From assembly GCF_016722895.1 (NCBI RefSeq), contig NZ_JAEQNA010000007.1, forward strand, positions 242,212-306,211: a DNA stretch of 64,000 nt, read 5' to 3'. The notes beneath the pieces are model-generated. The model saw nothing but the letters and a program-made list of their open reading frames with translations. It was not told where the DNA came from and did not search any database. Within the stretch, counting starts at the first letter, position 1. Each line of letters opens with the position of its first letter. Source of the stretch: Ramlibacter aurantiacus. Lineage in GTDB: Bacteria > Pseudomonadota > Gammaproteobacteria > Burkholderiales > Burkholderiaceae_C. Shown here in pieces: positions 23,615 through 34,006 of the stretch. Position numbers and translations under genes: made by a program.

Positions 23615-23940
23615 GGGGTGAAGCTGAGCGCTTGTCCAGCCTGTTCGCTCGCCAGCCGGGACAGGCTGGCGAAGAACTCGCCCTGCCCCTTGGTGTCCAT
23701 CCAGCGCGAACCGTCGTAGCGGTAGTGGAAGCCGCCCGCGCGCGCGGCCATCCAGACCTCCTGCAGGGGCTTCTGCAGGTTCACCACGATCTGGCTCCCG
23801 TTGCGAAAGGTGATCGTCACCATGCCGCCCACGCGTTGGCTGTCGAGGTCGGCATCGGACTCGTCGCTGATGCGGTCGCAGGTCGTCTCGACGCTGCGCA
23901 GCAAGGCCTCGGCCCGGTCCATGTATTCGAGGTCGGTCAT
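23611..23940 (-). CDS. cyaY: Iron donor protein CyaY (bacterial frataxin)
   Basis: Small iron-binding modulator of Fe-S cluster assembly. 109 residues with the frataxin fold: an acidic first helix ([31 protein letters not shown] is conserved as spaced Asp/Glu), the strand [29 protein letters not shown] and GGFHYRYDG. Convergent with ponA, overlapping its stop by 4 nt, and divergent from lptM by 12 nt. Confidence 0.95.
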   Translation of the reverse strand: MTDLEYMDRAEALLRSVETTCDRISDESDADLDSQRVGGMVTITFRNGSQIVVNLQKPLQEVWMAARAGGFHYRYDGSRWMDTKGQGEFFASLSRLASEQAGQALSFTP

Positions 23941-23952
23941 TACAATTCGTCG

Positions 23953-24186
23953 ATGTTCGCGTTGTCGAAATCGATTCTAGTCAGCCCCCCCGCGAGCGGA
24001 ATATTGGCCCTGGCCATGGCAGCCCTGCTCATGGGGTGCGGCCAGAAGGGTCCACTGGTCCTGCCCACGGGCGAAGCGGCCGTCGGCCGGGCCACGTTGC
24101 CCGAGACCCTGCTGCCCACGCGCCAGCCCGGCACCACACCATCGGCTCCCGCGGCGAAACCCACTCCCCAACCGGTCCTGCGATGA
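23953..24186 (+). CDS. lptM: LptM/YifL-type small lipoprotein
   Basis: A 77-residue lipoprotein: signal sequence with lipobox (ALLMGC), then the GQKGPL motif directly after the acylated cysteine, which defines the YifL/LptM family. In E. coli LptM assists LptD maturation in the outer membrane. The C-terminal half is a proline/alanine-rich tail. The ATG at 23953 fits the signal peptide. Its stop overlaps the lysA start as ATGA; lptM-lysA pairing is common in proteobacteria. Confidence 0.9.
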   Translation: MFALSKSILVSPPASGILALAMAALLMGCGQKGPLVLPTGEAAVGRATLPETLLPTRQPGTTPSAPAAKPTPQPVLR

Positions 24187-25457
24187 AGCCCCTGCCCGGA
24201 CATCCGCATGTCGCCCGCCGCGGCGACGCCTTGTTCATCGAGGACGTGCCGCTTTCCGAATTGGCGCGCCAGTACGGCACGCCGCTGTACGTGTACTCCA
24301 AGGCCGCCATGCTCTCATCGCTGGCCGCCTACCAGCGCGGATTCGCCGGGCGTCGGGCCACCATCTGCTATGCGATGAAGGCGAACTCCAGCCTCGCCGT
24401 GCTCCAGCTGTTCGCTCGGGCCGGCTGCGGTTTCGACATCGTCTCGGGCGGCGAACTCGAGCGCGTGCTGCAGGCGGGCGCCGAGCCGCGCAAGGTGATC
24501 TTTTCCGGCGTCGGCAAGACCCGCGTGGAGATGCGTCGCGCACTCGACGTGGGCATCGGCTGTTTCAACGTCGAGAGCGAGGCCGAGCTGGACGTGCTGA
24601 GCGATGTCGCCACGCAAGCGGCCCGGGTGGCGCCGGTCAGCATCCGCGTCAATCCCAATGTCGACGCGCGCACGCACCCCTACATCTCCACCGGGCTGAA
24701 GGACAACAAGTTCGGCGTGGCCCACGAGCGGACGCTGCAGGCCTACCGACGCGCGGCCGCCCTGCCCGGCCTGCGCGTCATCGGCATCGATTGCCACATC
24801 GGCTCGCAGATCACCGAAGGCTCGCCCTACCTGGACGCGCTCGACCGCGTGCTCGAGTTGGTGGAAGCCATCGAAGCCGAAGGCATCCGCCTGCAGCACA
24901 TCGACTTCGGTGGTGGCCTCGGCATCGACTACAACGGCGAGACGCCGCCGGCCGCCGATGCGCTTTGGGCCGAACTGCTCCAGCGGCTCGACGCCCGGGG
25001 CTTCGGTGACCGGCACCTGATGGTCGAGCCCGGCCGCTCGCTGGTGGGTAACGCCGGCGTGTGCCTGGCCGAGGTGCTGTACCTCAAGCCGGGTGAACAC
25101 AAGAACTTCTGCATCGTCGATGCGGCGATGAACGACTTGCCGCGGCCGGCCATGTACGAGGCCTACCACCGGATCGAGCCCTTGGAGCGCCGCGCCGGCC
25201 CGGCCACCCGCTATGACGTGGTCGGACCCGTCTGCGAAAGCGGTGACTGGATCGGCCGAGACCGTGACCTCGCCGTGAAGGCCGGTGACCACGTCGCGGT
25301 GCTGTCCGCCGGCGCCTACTGCATGAGCATGGCCAGCAACTACAACAGCCGGGGCCGCGCGGCGGAGATCCTGGTGGACGGCAGCCACACCCACCTGATC
25401 CGGCAGCGCGAAGGCATTGCCGACCAGCTGCGGCTCGAGCGCCTCATCGACTCATGA
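24183..25457 (+). CDS. lysA: Diaminopimelate decarboxylase
   Basis: PLP enzyme converting meso-diaminopimelate to lysine, the last step of the pathway. 424 residues. The PLP lysine is K66 in YAMKANSS; other family motifs are GCGFDIVSGGE, HIGSQI, FGGGLGIDY, EPGRSLVGNAG and VCESGDWIG (the catalytic Cys donated across the dimer). Translationally coupled to lptM; its 3' end overlaps convergent msrQ by 14 nt. Confidence 0.97.
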   Translation: MKPLPGHPHVARRGDALFIEDVPLSELARQYGTPLYVYSKAAMLSSLAAYQRGFAGRRATICYAMKANSSLAVLQLFARAGCGFDIVSGGELERVLQAGAEPRKVIFSGVGKTRVEMRRALDVGIGCFNVESEAELDVLSDVATQAARVAPVSIRVNPNVDARTHPYISTGLKDNKFGVAHERTLQAYRRAAALPGLRVIGIDCHIGSQITEGSPYLDALDRVLELVEAIEAEGIRLQHIDFGGGLGIDYNGETPPAADALWAELLQRLDARGFGDRHLMVEPGRSLVGNAGVCLAEVLYLKPGEHKNFCIVDAAMNDLPRPAMYEAYHRIEPLERRAGPATRYDVVGPVCESGDWIGRDRDLAVKAGDHVAVLSAGAYCMSMASNYNSRGRAAEILVDGSHTHLIRQREGIADQLRLERLIDS

Positions 25458-26087
25458 CACCGCGACGGGCGGTTCGCGGCGCCGCGAACCGGCGCCAGAC
25501 GCGCCAGCCGAGCAGGCACGCGAGGATGGCGCCATAGACGGCCACATCGGCGAAGTCGTTCTTGCCGGCGCGCATCCAGAAGAAGTGCAGGATGACCAGC
25601 CCCGCCACCGCATAGACGAGCCGATGCAGCTGCTGCCACCTTCGCGCACCCATCATTCGGATCGCCCGGTTGAACGAGGTCGCGGCCAGCGGCGTGAGCA
25701 GCACGAACGCGGTGAAGCCCACCAGGATGAAGGGCCGCTTGGGAATGTCACGCACGATCTCGCCCCAGTCGAACCCCATGTCGAAAGCCGCGTACCCCAG
25801 CAGGTGCAGCAGGGCGTAAAAGTAGGTGAACAGGCCCAGCATCCGCCGCAGCAGCGCCAGTCGCGGCAGGTTGAACATCACGCGCGCCGGCGTCACGGCC
25901 AGGGTCAGGCACAGGAAGCGAAGCGCCCACTCCCCCAAGGAACGGATCAGGGCCTCCGCCGGATTGGGCCCCAGTTCGTTGGCCACGGCTGCCCAGAACA
26001 GGTACGCGAACGGTCCCAGCGACAGCAGGAAGACGGCGGGCTTCAAAGCCCGGTCGAACAGGCGCCCGCGCGCCGGGGCAGCCGCCA

Positions 26088-26088
<1 letters not shown>
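25444..26088 (-). CDS. msrQ: MsrQ heme-binding membrane subunit
   Basis: Inner-membrane b-heme protein that passes electrons from the respiratory chain or flavin reductase to MsrP for repair of oxidised periplasmic methionine. 214 residues with about six helices and the ferric-reductase-like histidines (LLHLLGYAAFD, QQLHRLVYAVAGLVILHFFW). Overlaps msrP by an ATGA junction, the standard msrPQ operon. Confidence 0.95.
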
Positions 26089-27089
<1,001 letters not shown>

Positions 27090-27158
27090 CCTTCTTCGGT
27101 CAAGTGATCGTGATCCATTCTCGCGCCCGGTGCCAAGACCCTGATGCGGGCCGGCCCG

Positions 27159-28481
27159 TCAGAGGTTGCCGTAGCTGTGCAAGCCGGACAGGAACATGTT
27201 CACGCCCAGGAACGCAAAGGTCGTGATGGCGAGCCCCACCAGCGCCCACCACGCCGACACGGCACCCCGCAAGCCCTTCATCAGCCGCATGTGCAGCCAG
27301 GCCGCGTAGTTGAGCCAGACGATCAGCGCCCAGGTTTCCTTCGGGTCCCAGCTCCAGTAGCCGCCCCAGGCCTCGGCCGCCCACAAGGCGCCCAGCACGG
27401 TGGCGATGGTGAAGAACGCGAAGCCGACGGCGATGGCCTTGTACATGACATCGTCCAGCACCTCGAAGGCGGGCAAGCGCTGCGCGATGCGACCGCGCAG
27501 CGCGACGATGCCACCGGCGATCAGGGCCGACAGCCCGAAATACACCGCCCAGTAGTCGCTCATGCCGCCGCTGGCAGACTGCCGGAACACCAGCGGCTCG
27601 AAGCACAGCACCACGCCCAGCGCCCACAGCGGCGCCAGCTTCCACCACCGCGTTTCGGCGGCGTGCATCTTGATGAGATAGGCGAAGGCCACCATGGCGG
27701 CGATGGCGAAGGTGCCGTAGCCGATGAAGTTGGCGGGTACGTGCAGCTTCATCCACCAGCTTTGCAGCGCAGGCACCAGCGGCTGGATCTCGTGGGCCTC
27801 GCGCACGACCGTGTACCAGAGCAGGAAGCCGACCGCGGCACTGACGATCAGCATCACGAAGGCGCCCAGCGCCCGGGTGCCGTACTGCTGCTCGAAGTAC
27901 AGGTAGAAGGCCGCGGTCATCCAGCAGAACAACACGAACACTTCGTACAGGTTGCTCACCGGAATGTGGCCGACGTCCGGGCTGATCAGGTAGCTCTCGT
28001 ACCAGCGCACCATGCTGCCGATCAGCGCCATGGTGACCGCCGCCCAGGCGACGCCGGAGCCGATGCGCTCCATCGCGGCCGCCTGCCCACGAGCGAACAT
28101 GCCGAGCCAGTAGAACGTGGTGCTCATGAAGAAGAGCACGCTCATCCAGAGAATGGCCGACTGGCTGGACAGGAAGTACTTCAACCAGAACACGGTGTCG
28201 GCTCGTGCCAGGTCGGACTGGTAAGCGGCGATCGCCAGCAACGAGAACGCCGCCACCGCGACCATCAGCGCCCGCAGCGGCCGCCAGAACCATCCCAACC
28301 AGATCGCCGATGGGATCGAGCCGAGCAAGATGGCCTTCTCGTACACGTCCATGTAGCTGCCGTAGCGCTGCAAGGCGAACAGGCCGCCCGCCAGCACCAG
28401 GGCGGCGAACAGCCAGTCGAGCCAATTGCGCCGGGCCAGGAAGCCCTCGTTCAGGATCAGGGTGGTGGTCGCCGTGTTCAT
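27159..28481 (-). CDS. ccsB: Cytochrome c biogenesis protein CcsB/ResC (System II)
   Basis: Heme-handling membrane subunit of the System II cytochrome c synthase. 440 residues with multiple transmembrane segments. The tryptophan-rich WWD signature WGGYWSWDPKETWALIVWL is near the C-terminus (about 370), and conserved His residues flank it (LHVPANFIGYG, WLHMRLM). The ATG overlaps the resB stop. Confidence 0.95.
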   Translation of the reverse strand: MNTATTTLILNEGFLARRNWLDWLFAALVLAGGLFALQRYGSYMDVYEKAILLGSIPSAIWLGWFWRPLRALMVAVAAFSLLAIAAYQSDLARADTVFWLKYFLSSQSAILWMSVLFFMSTTFYWLGMFARGQAAAMERIGSGVAWAAVTMALIGSMVRWYESYLISPDVGHIPVSNLYEVFVLFCWMTAAFYLYFEQQYGTRALGAFVMLIVSAAVGFLLWYTVVREAHEIQPLVPALQSWWMKLHVPANFIGYGTFAIAAMVAFAYLIKMHAAETRWWKLAPLWALGVVLCFEPLVFRQSASGGMSDYWAVYFGLSALIAGGIVALRGRIAQRLPAFEVLDDVMYKAIAVGFAFFTIATVLGALWAAEAWGGYWSWDPKETWALIVWLNYAAWLHMRLMKGLRGAVSAWWALVGLAITTFAFLGVNMFLSGLHSYGNL

Positions 28482-30619
28482 GCGGGTCCTTGCGTGTCGA
28501 TCAGCTGGCTGCGCAGGTGGTTGAATTCTCGGTCGGCATCCATGGTTTTGCGGTTGGTGGACAGGGCCATGCTGGCGCGGCTGCCGCTGCCGCTGCCGGT
28601 CGCCTCGAGCCAGACCCAGAGCCGGCGCTCACGGACGTACAGCATGGCGAAGATGCCGACGATCAACAACAGGCACCCCAGGTAGACGATGTTGCGGCCA
28701 GGGGCACGGGCGACCTGGAACACGCTGGCCTGGACCTGGTTGAAGTCGACCATCCGGAAGGCCACGGGGGCCGGGTAGAGGTGCATGTCGCTCAGCGCCA
28801 GCACCGCCTGGTTCATGAAAGACTGGGTCGCCTCGCCCGGCTCCAGCGGCGCAAGGCCGCCCTGCTGCCGCGTCAGCTGCGCGAGCTCGAAGAGCGAGCC
28901 ATTGAGGATGCGGATGACCACCTCGCCGGCTCGGGCGCGCTCGGTCTCGGGCACGCTGGCCTCCATGAAATCGGCGATCGCCTGCAGCCCGCCCACCGTC
29001 TTGCCATTGGGACCCGGCGCAGCGCCCGCGAAGAGCTCGAGCGCGCGCTGGGCCGAGGCGGCCAGCTGCTCGGTCAGCTCGGGCTTGCCGGGGTCGGTGG
29101 CCTGGGTCGCGAAGCGGCGCACCGCCTGTTCGCGCAGCGCCGGGTCGGCCAACGCCTGGCGCAAGCGCAGGAAGCCGTCGAGCTCGCCCTTGTCATCGGC
29201 CGGAATGCGCAGGTACCGGAACGCCTCGGCCGGCGTGTCGCGCACGCCCAGCAGGAACACCGGCCCGGTGCCTTGCCCCATGTCCACCGGCAGCATGTAG
29301 TTGTGGAACTCGCGGGCCTGCCCGGCCGCATCGCGCAGCTTGTAGGTCACGCTGGGCCCGACGTTGCGCAGCTCGCGGCGGCTCACCGTCTTGTTGGCCG
29401 CGCCCAGTCGCGATTCGATCGATTCGCGCAGGTCCACCTTGCGGACGTCGGCACCGCTGGCGCTTTCGCCGGCGAAGTTCTCGACGTTGATCACGCGCAG
29501 CCCGGTGTACTCCAGCGTCATGCGATCGGCGTCCGTGCCGTCGCCGCGGGTCAACTGGGAACTGCCACCGATGACGCCCTCGATCTCGAACGGCTTGGTG
29601 CTGCCGTTGAGCGGCACCGCCCGCAGCCGCACGGTCGAGCCGCCATCGTCGAAGCTCGATTGGTAGATCTCGATGCCGCGGTGCCGCGCCGGATGGTTCA
29701 CCTCCACCCGCGCCGGGATCTTCTCGCCGCTCTGGCGGTCGTGGATCACGATCTCGCTGGCGAAGAGCTTGGGCATGCCGGTCGAGTAGTGCTCGACGAT
29801 GAATTTCTTCAGCTCGATCGAAAACGGCAGCTCCTGCAGCAAGATGCCGTCGCTCTGGTTCAGGATGGCCGTGCCCGATTGCGTGCCCTCGGCCACCAGC
29901 AGGTTGCCCCGGAAGGTGGGGTTGGTGGCGGGAAGCCGGTGCACGGGCGCCACGTCGGCGATCATTCCGCCGCCTTGGTAGGGCGTCTTGCCGCCCCACC
30001 ACATCTGGGCCCGCACGATCAGGTCGCCATCGAGCAGGCCGCCCAGGCAAACCAGCACGATGGCCCCGTGCGCGGCCAGGTAGCCCAGCTTGTTCGCCGC
30101 GCCCGCGCGCGCCGCCACCATCCAGCCCGTGCCGGCCGTTCCTTCACGGCGCTGCAGCTTGACCCGCCAGCCGGCCTTCGCCAGTGCCGAACCGATCCGC
30201 TGCGCGGCCACCTCCGGCGCATCGACCAGCTCGCCCTGGGCCCGGTGCGAGAACGCCTGCAGGCTCTGCGCCCGTATGTTCTCCTTGTAGGAGCGCAGGT
30301 CGGCGAAGATCTTGGGGGTGTTCCGGGCGATGCACAGCGAGGTGCTCACCACCAGGAAGGCCAGGATCAGCAGGAACCACCAGGCGCTGTAGACGGCGTT
30401 GAGCTTGAGCGCACCGAACACGCCGGCCCAGAACGGGCCGAACTGGTTGACATAGTTCACCGCGGGCTCGTGCTGCTTGAGCACCGTGCCGATCACCGAG
30501 GCGATGCAGATCACGGTGAGCAGCGAGATGGCGAAGCGCATCGACGACAGCAACTCCACCGCGGAGCGCAGCGCGTGCGAACCTCGGCGGACCTGGAGTC
30601 CCTGGGTCGATGCGGTCAT
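28478..30619 (-). CDS. resB: Cytochrome c biogenesis protein ResB (System II)
   Basis: Partner of CcsB in System II cytochrome c assembly. 713 residues; transmembrane helices near the N-terminus (LLSSMRFAISLLTVICIASVIG region, about 25-45, and about 85-105), a third around 195-215, a large periplasmic domain and a last helix near 645. The beginning RFAISLL and the stretch WWFLLILAFLVVSTSLCIARN are family-typical. It heads the resB-ccsB operon; its start is about 30 bp from the terminator of the cytochrome c gene upstream. Confidence 0.95.
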   Translation of the reverse strand: MTASTQGLQVRRGSHALRSAVELLSSMRFAISLLTVICIASVIGTVLKQHEPAVNYVNQFGPFWAGVFGALKLNAVYSAWWFLLILAFLVVSTSLCIARNTPKIFADLRSYKENIRAQSLQAFSHRAQGELVDAPEVAAQRIGSALAKAGWRVKLQRREGTAGTGWMVAARAGAANKLGYLAAHGAIVLVCLGGLLDGDLIVRAQMWWGGKTPYQGGGMIADVAPVHRLPATNPTFRGNLLVAEGTQSGTAILNQSDGILLQELPFSIELKKFIVEHYSTGMPKLFASEIVIHDRQSGEKIPARVEVNHPARHRGIEIYQSSFDDGGSTVRLRAVPLNGSTKPFEIEGVIGGSSQLTRGDGTDADRMTLEYTGLRVINVENFAGESASGADVRKVDLRESIESRLGAANKTVSRRELRNVGPSVTYKLRDAAGQAREFHNYMLPVDMGQGTGPVFLLGVRDTPAEAFRYLRIPADDKGELDGFLRLRQALADPALREQAVRRFATQATDPGKPELTEQLAASAQRALELFAGAAPGPNGKTVGGLQAIADFMEASVPETERARAGEVVIRILNGSLFELAQLTRQQGGLAPLEPGEATQSFMNQAVLALSDMHLYPAPVAFRMVDFNQVQASVFQVARAPGRNIVYLGCLLLIVGIFAMLYVRERRLWVWLEATGSGSGSRASMALSTNRKTMDADREFNHLRSQLIDTQGPA

Positions 30620-30647
30620 GGAAAAAAGACGAGGGGCGGGGGAAAGA

Positions 30648-30677
30648 AAAAAGGCGGGGGCCGATGGAGCTCCCGCC
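30648..30677 (-). terminator. Rho-independent terminator after the cytochrome c4 gene
   Basis: On the minus strand a GGCGGG/CCCGCC stem (30654-30677, about 12-base loop region) runs straight into six T residues (30653-30648). It lies 77 nt past the cytochrome c4 stop and just before resB, so it insulates resB from upstream transcription. Confidence 0.75.
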
Positions 30678-30753
30678 TGCTTAGGTGTGAGGGTGCGGCG
30701 TTGGTTCCCGCAGAGGAAGCCGCCGCCGAGTCACACCCGGCTCACGACCGCGG

Positions 30754-31431
30754 TCAACGCAGGCCCGCCACGTAGTCGGCCACCGCGCGGATCTCGCGGT
30801 CGTTCATCTTGGCGGCGATCTGGGTCATCTGCGGGCTGTTCGGACGCTTGCCCTCCCGGAATGCGATCAGCTGGTCCGCGGTGTAGTCGGCGTGCTGGCC
30901 GGCCAGCCGCGGATACATGGACGGAATGCCGGCGCCATTGGGACTGTGGCAGCCCGCGCAGGCGGCGATGTTGCGGTCGGCGATGCCGCCGCGCCAGATG
31001 CGCTCACCGAGCGCGACCGCCTGCTTGTCGCGGGCAAAGCCCGGCTTCAGCTGCTGGCTCGCGAGCCAATAGGAGATGTTCTGCATGTCCTGTGGGGTCA
31101 GCTGGGCCGCGAAGCCTTGCATGATGGGGCTCGGGCGCTTGCCGCTCTTGAATTCCTGCAGCTGCTTGATGAGGTATTCAGGGTGCTGCTGGGCCAGCTT
31201 GGGATTGGCCGGGGCGCCGGAGTTGCCCGCCGGCCCGTGGCAGGACGCGCAAACCGCGGTGTAGCGCTGCTCACCCTGCGCAAGGTCCGGCTTGGCAGCC
31301 TGGGTGGGCGCCGCAGCCGCCGGCGCATCGGACGGGGCGGGGGCAGCCTGCGGAGCCTGGGGGGCCTGGGCCGTCGACAGCAGCGGCGCCGCAAGCACGG
31401 CCGCCAGCAGCAGGGAAGCGGGCAACTTCAT
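30754..31431 (-). CDS. Diheme cytochrome c4-type protein
   Basis: Periplasmic electron carrier of the cytochrome c4 family, donating to terminal oxidases. 225 residues: signal peptide (MKLPASLLLAAVLAAPLLS), a proline/alanine-rich linker (about 22-50), and two c-type heme sites, CASCH and CAGCH, each in a class I domain. The probable Met ligands lie in SPIMQGFAAQL and SPQMTQIAAKM. The ATG at 31431 gives a proper signal peptide. It lies upstream of the System II genes that would mature it, a common betaproteobacterial neighbourhood, and diverges from engB. Confidence 0.92.
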   Translation of the reverse strand: MKLPASLLLAAVLAAPLLSTAQAPQAPQAAPAPSDAPAAAAPTQAAKPDLAQGEQRYTAVCASCHGPAGNSGAPANPKLAQQHPEYLIKQLQEFKSGKRPSPIMQGFAAQLTPQDMQNISYWLASQQLKPGFARDKQAVALGERIWRGGIADRNIAACAGCHSPNGAGIPSMYPRLAGQHADYTADQLIAFREGKRPNSPQMTQIAAKMNDREIRAVADYVAGLR

Positions 31432-31445
31432 AAGTTCGTATCGAG

Positions 31446-31477
31446 TTGGAGGGCGCAAAACCGGCAGATTCTACAAT
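31446..31477 (+). promoter_or_regulatory. Candidate sigma-70 promoter for engB
   Basis: TACAAT (31472-31477) matches the -10 consensus in five of six positions and precedes the engB ATG by 37 nt. TTGGAG (31446-31451) is a possible -35, but at a 20-bp spacing that is longer than usual. Only the -10 part is convincing. Confidence 0.35.
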
Positions 31478-31514
31478 GCCGTCCCTGGCCCACCCGGCCG
31501 CTGGAACCTTCCCC

Positions 31515-32225
31515 ATGACGCATCCGCCGGGTCCGCCCGCCTCTCCCGAACCGAGCACCACGCCCCCCACCTCCGACGGCATCACGCCGGCCCAGGCGTT
31601 GGGATGGATGCACACCGCGCGCTTCCTCACCACCGCACCCCGGCTGGAGTTCCTGCCCGCGCACGAGCACCCCGAAATCGCGTTCGTCGGCCGCTCCAAC
31701 GCCGGCAAGTCCACCTGCATCAACACGCTCACGCAGCAAAAGCGGCTGGCGTTCGCCTCCAAGACGCCCGGGCGCACGCAAAGCATCAACCTGTTTTCGC
31801 TGGGCCGCCAGGGCATCACCGACGCCGTGCTGGCCGACCTTCCCGGCTACGGCTACGCGGCGGTGCCCAAGCAGGACAAGGTGCGCTGGCAGCAGGTCAT
31901 GGCCAACTACCTGGTCACCCGCGAGAACCTGCGTGGCGTGGTGCTGCTGTGCGACCCGCGGCATGGTTTGACCGAACTCGACGAGATCCTGCTGGAAGTG
32001 ATCCGCCCGCGCGTCGAGCAGGGCCTGAAGTTCCTGGTGCTCCTGACCAAGGCCGACAAGCTCAACCGGGTCGAGGCGCAGAAGGCGCTATCGATCATGC
32101 GGCTGCAGGCCGGTGGCGGCGAGGTGCGGCTGTTCTCGGCCCTCAAGAAGCAGGGAGTGGAGGAGACCGCGCACCTGCTGTGGCAGTGGGTGCATCCCGC
32201 CGCCGAAGCGGCCCCCGGTCAATAG
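31515..32225 (+). CDS. engB: Ribosome biogenesis GTP-binding protein EngB/YsxC
   Basis: Essential-type TRAFAC GTPase for large ribosomal subunit assembly. 236 residues from MTHPPGPPAS. G1 is GRSNAGKST, the G2-region threonine lies in KTPGRTQS, G3 is DLPGYG, G4 is TKAD and G5 FSALKK. The N-terminus carries about 25 low-complexity proline-rich residues before the core, so earlier in-frame ATGs (31476, 31446) cannot be fully excluded. Its 3' end overlaps the convergent acyltransferase gene by 7 nt. Confidence 0.95.
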   Translation: MTHPPGPPASPEPSTTPPTSDGITPAQALGWMHTARFLTTAPRLEFLPAHEHPEIAFVGRSNAGKSTCINTLTQQKRLAFASKTPGRTQSINLFSLGRQGITDAVLADLPGYGYAAVPKQDKVRWQQVMANYLVTRENLRGVVLLCDPRHGLTELDEILLEVIRPRVEQGLKFLVLLTKADKLNRVEAQKALSIMRLQAGGGEVRLFSALKKQGVEETAHLLWQWVHPAAEAAPGQ

Positions 32226-33121
32226 AGCGGCGGCTCGCCCGGCGGGCGGGTCTTGAAGCGCTTGTGCACCCAGAAATACTGCTCGGGGCATTCACGCACG
32301 CGCTCCTCGATCCAGCGGTTCATGCGCGCCGTGTCGGCCACGGCATCGTCGCTGGGGAAGTCCTCCCACGGCGGCAGGAAGCGCACCCGGTAGCCCTCGC
32401 CGCCCGGCAGCATGGTGCACACCACCGGCTGCACCGTCATGCGCAGCGCGCGGGCCATGCGCGAAGGCGCCAGCAGCGTGGCGGCCGGCACGCCGAAGAA
32501 GGGGACGAAGGCCGCATCACGCGCCCCGAAATCCATGTCGGGCAGGTTGAAGAAGGCGGCGCCCTGGCGCACCGCCCGCATCAGCGGCTTGGCCGTCTCC
32601 GACCGCGCGAAGATCTCGGCCCGGCCGTGCCGAAGGCGGCCGCGACGCACGGCCGCATCGATCACCGGGTTGGTCTGCGACTGGTAGATCGAGGCACCCG
32701 GCCGCTTCACGAACAACTGGCAGGCCGCGCCCGCCACGTCCAGCCCGACGAAGTGTGGCGCCAGCCACATCACGGCGCCCTCGTGCCGATCGGCGAAGCC
32801 CACGTCGCCTTCCACGTGGATCAATTTGCGCAATCGGCTTTCGGGCGCCCACCACAGCAGGCCGCGCTCGAGCACGCTGCGGCTGAACCACTTGAACAGC
32901 TCACGGCCGAGGCGCTCGTGATCCGCCGGGGAAAGCTCCGGCAGGCACAGCTGCAGGTTGCGCAACGTGATGCGCCGGCGCGAGCCGGCAAGCTGCCAGA
33001 GCCATCCGCCGATCACCCGGCCGAACGCCGCCTGCCACGACAGCGGCAGCCAATGGAACAGCCACAGGAAGCCGAGCGTGACCCAACCTCCCAGGCGTGC
33101 GCGCCAGCGACGGCGATTCAT
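32219..33121 (-). CDS. LpxL/HtrB-type lysophospholipid acyltransferase (second of tandem pair)
   Basis: Inner-membrane late acyltransferase of lipid A biosynthesis or a related function. 300 residues; N-terminal membrane helix (about 13-35), catalytic HX4D motif in APHFVGLD, and acceptor-side blocks such as GASIYQSQTNPVIDA and FFNLPDMDFGARDAAFVPFFGVPAAT. It ends with the typical CPEQYFWVHKRFKTRP. Its ATG overlaps the stop of the next upstream homologue (ATGA); the two probably add different secondary acyl chains. Confidence 0.9.
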   Translation of the reverse strand: MNRRRWRARLGGWVTLGFLWLFHWLPLSWQAAFGRVIGGWLWQLAGSRRRITLRNLQLCLPELSPADHERLGRELFKWFSRSVLERGLLWWAPESRLRKLIHVEGDVGFADRHEGAVMWLAPHFVGLDVAGAACQLFVKRPGASIYQSQTNPVIDAAVRRGRLRHGRAEIFARSETAKPLMRAVRQGAAFFNLPDMDFGARDAAFVPFFGVPAATLLAPSRMARALRMTVQPVVCTMLPGGEGYRVRFLPPWEDFPSDDAVADTARMNRWIEERVRECPEQYFWVHKRFKTRPPGEPPLY

Positions 33122-33954
33122 GCGCCCTCCTGGCGGCGCGGCTTCTTGTATCGCGCATAGCTCCACAGGTACTGCTGCGGGCACTCGCGGATCACGCGCT
33201 CCATCTCGCGGTTCATCTGCTCCACGGCATCCTGCAGCGACTCGGGCCACGGCGCCTGCAACTCGCGGAAGTGCAGCACGTAGCCGCGGCCGGCCGGCAG
33301 GCGCTCGCCCCAGACCAGGCGCACCTCGCAGCCGGTCTGCTGTGCCAGGCGCGCGGCCAGTGTCATGGTGTAGGCGGGTTGTCCGAAGAACGGCGCCCAC
33401 AGGCCCATGCCATCGGGCGGCACCTGGTCGGGCAACAGCCCCACGGCCTGGCCCTGCCGCAGCGCCTTGATCATCTGTCGCACGCCGGCCAGCGTGGTGG
33501 GCACCGGCGCCAGCCCGGGCCGCTGGCGCGAGGCCGCCACCACCGGCGCCAGCCAGGGTTTGCGCGCCGGCCGGAACAGCACCGTGAACGGACCATGGGC
33601 GGCCTGGTGCCGTGCGGCGATGGCCTGCGCCGTCACCTCGAAGCAGCCCAGGTGCGGCGTGAGCAGCAGCACGCCGCGGCCGGCCGCATAGGCTGCGTCG
33701 AGACTGGCGGCGTTCTCCATCTCGGCGCGCACCGGGGCACCGAGCCAGATGCGAGGCAACTCACCGACCATGCGGCCGATGTGCGCCACCGCCGGCCGCA
33801 CCTCGCCGAAGGCGTAGCCCGCCTGCCGGGCGTGTTCGAGAAAGCGCCGCCGGTACGTGGGCGACGCCAGGAACACCACCCAGCCCAGCACCGCGCCGAG
33901 CGCGTGCAGGGCGCGCAGGGGCACACGGGACAGCAGCCGGAACAGCAGCAACAT
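33118..33954 (-). CDS. LpxL/HtrB-type lysophospholipid acyltransferase (first of tandem pair)
   Basis: 278-residue lipid A-type acyltransferase with an N-terminal helix. The catalytic box is TPHLGCFE, an HX4E variant rather than HX4D as in its tandem partner. Other family blocks are FRPARKPWLAPVV, GLLPDQVPPDGMGLWAPFFGQ and the terminal CPQQYLWSYARYKKP. Translationally coupled to the partner and divergent from metK across 162 bp. The difference in motif suggests divergent substrates; which acyl group each adds is not visible. Confidence 0.88.
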   Translation of the reverse strand: MLLLFRLLSRVPLRALHALGAVLGWVVFLASPTYRRRFLEHARQAGYAFGEVRPAVAHIGRMVGELPRIWLGAPVRAEMENAASLDAAYAAGRGVLLLTPHLGCFEVTAQAIAARHQAAHGPFTVLFRPARKPWLAPVVAASRQRPGLAPVPTTLAGVRQMIKALRQGQAVGLLPDQVPPDGMGLWAPFFGQPAYTMTLAARLAQQTGCEVRLVWGERLPAGRGYVLHFRELQAPWPESLQDAVEQMNREMERVIRECPQQYLWSYARYKKPRRQEGA

Positions 33955-33992
33955 GGGGCAAGAAGAAGGAGCCAGCGACGAAAAAAACCGGC

Positions 33993-34000
33993 TATAGAAT
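33993..34000 (+). promoter_or_regulatory. Candidate -10 element for metK
   Basis: TATAGAAT contains TAGAAT (33995-34000), a five-of-six match to the -10 consensus. Transcription would start near 34007, exactly at the first base of the riboswitch stem. No clear -35 was found. Confidence 0.45.
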
Positions 34001-34006
34001 GTGGCG

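Noticed and set aside
28205..30775. Long plus-strand frame opposite resB/ccsB
   Set aside because: Low-complexity composition, no domain; real genes are on the minus strand.
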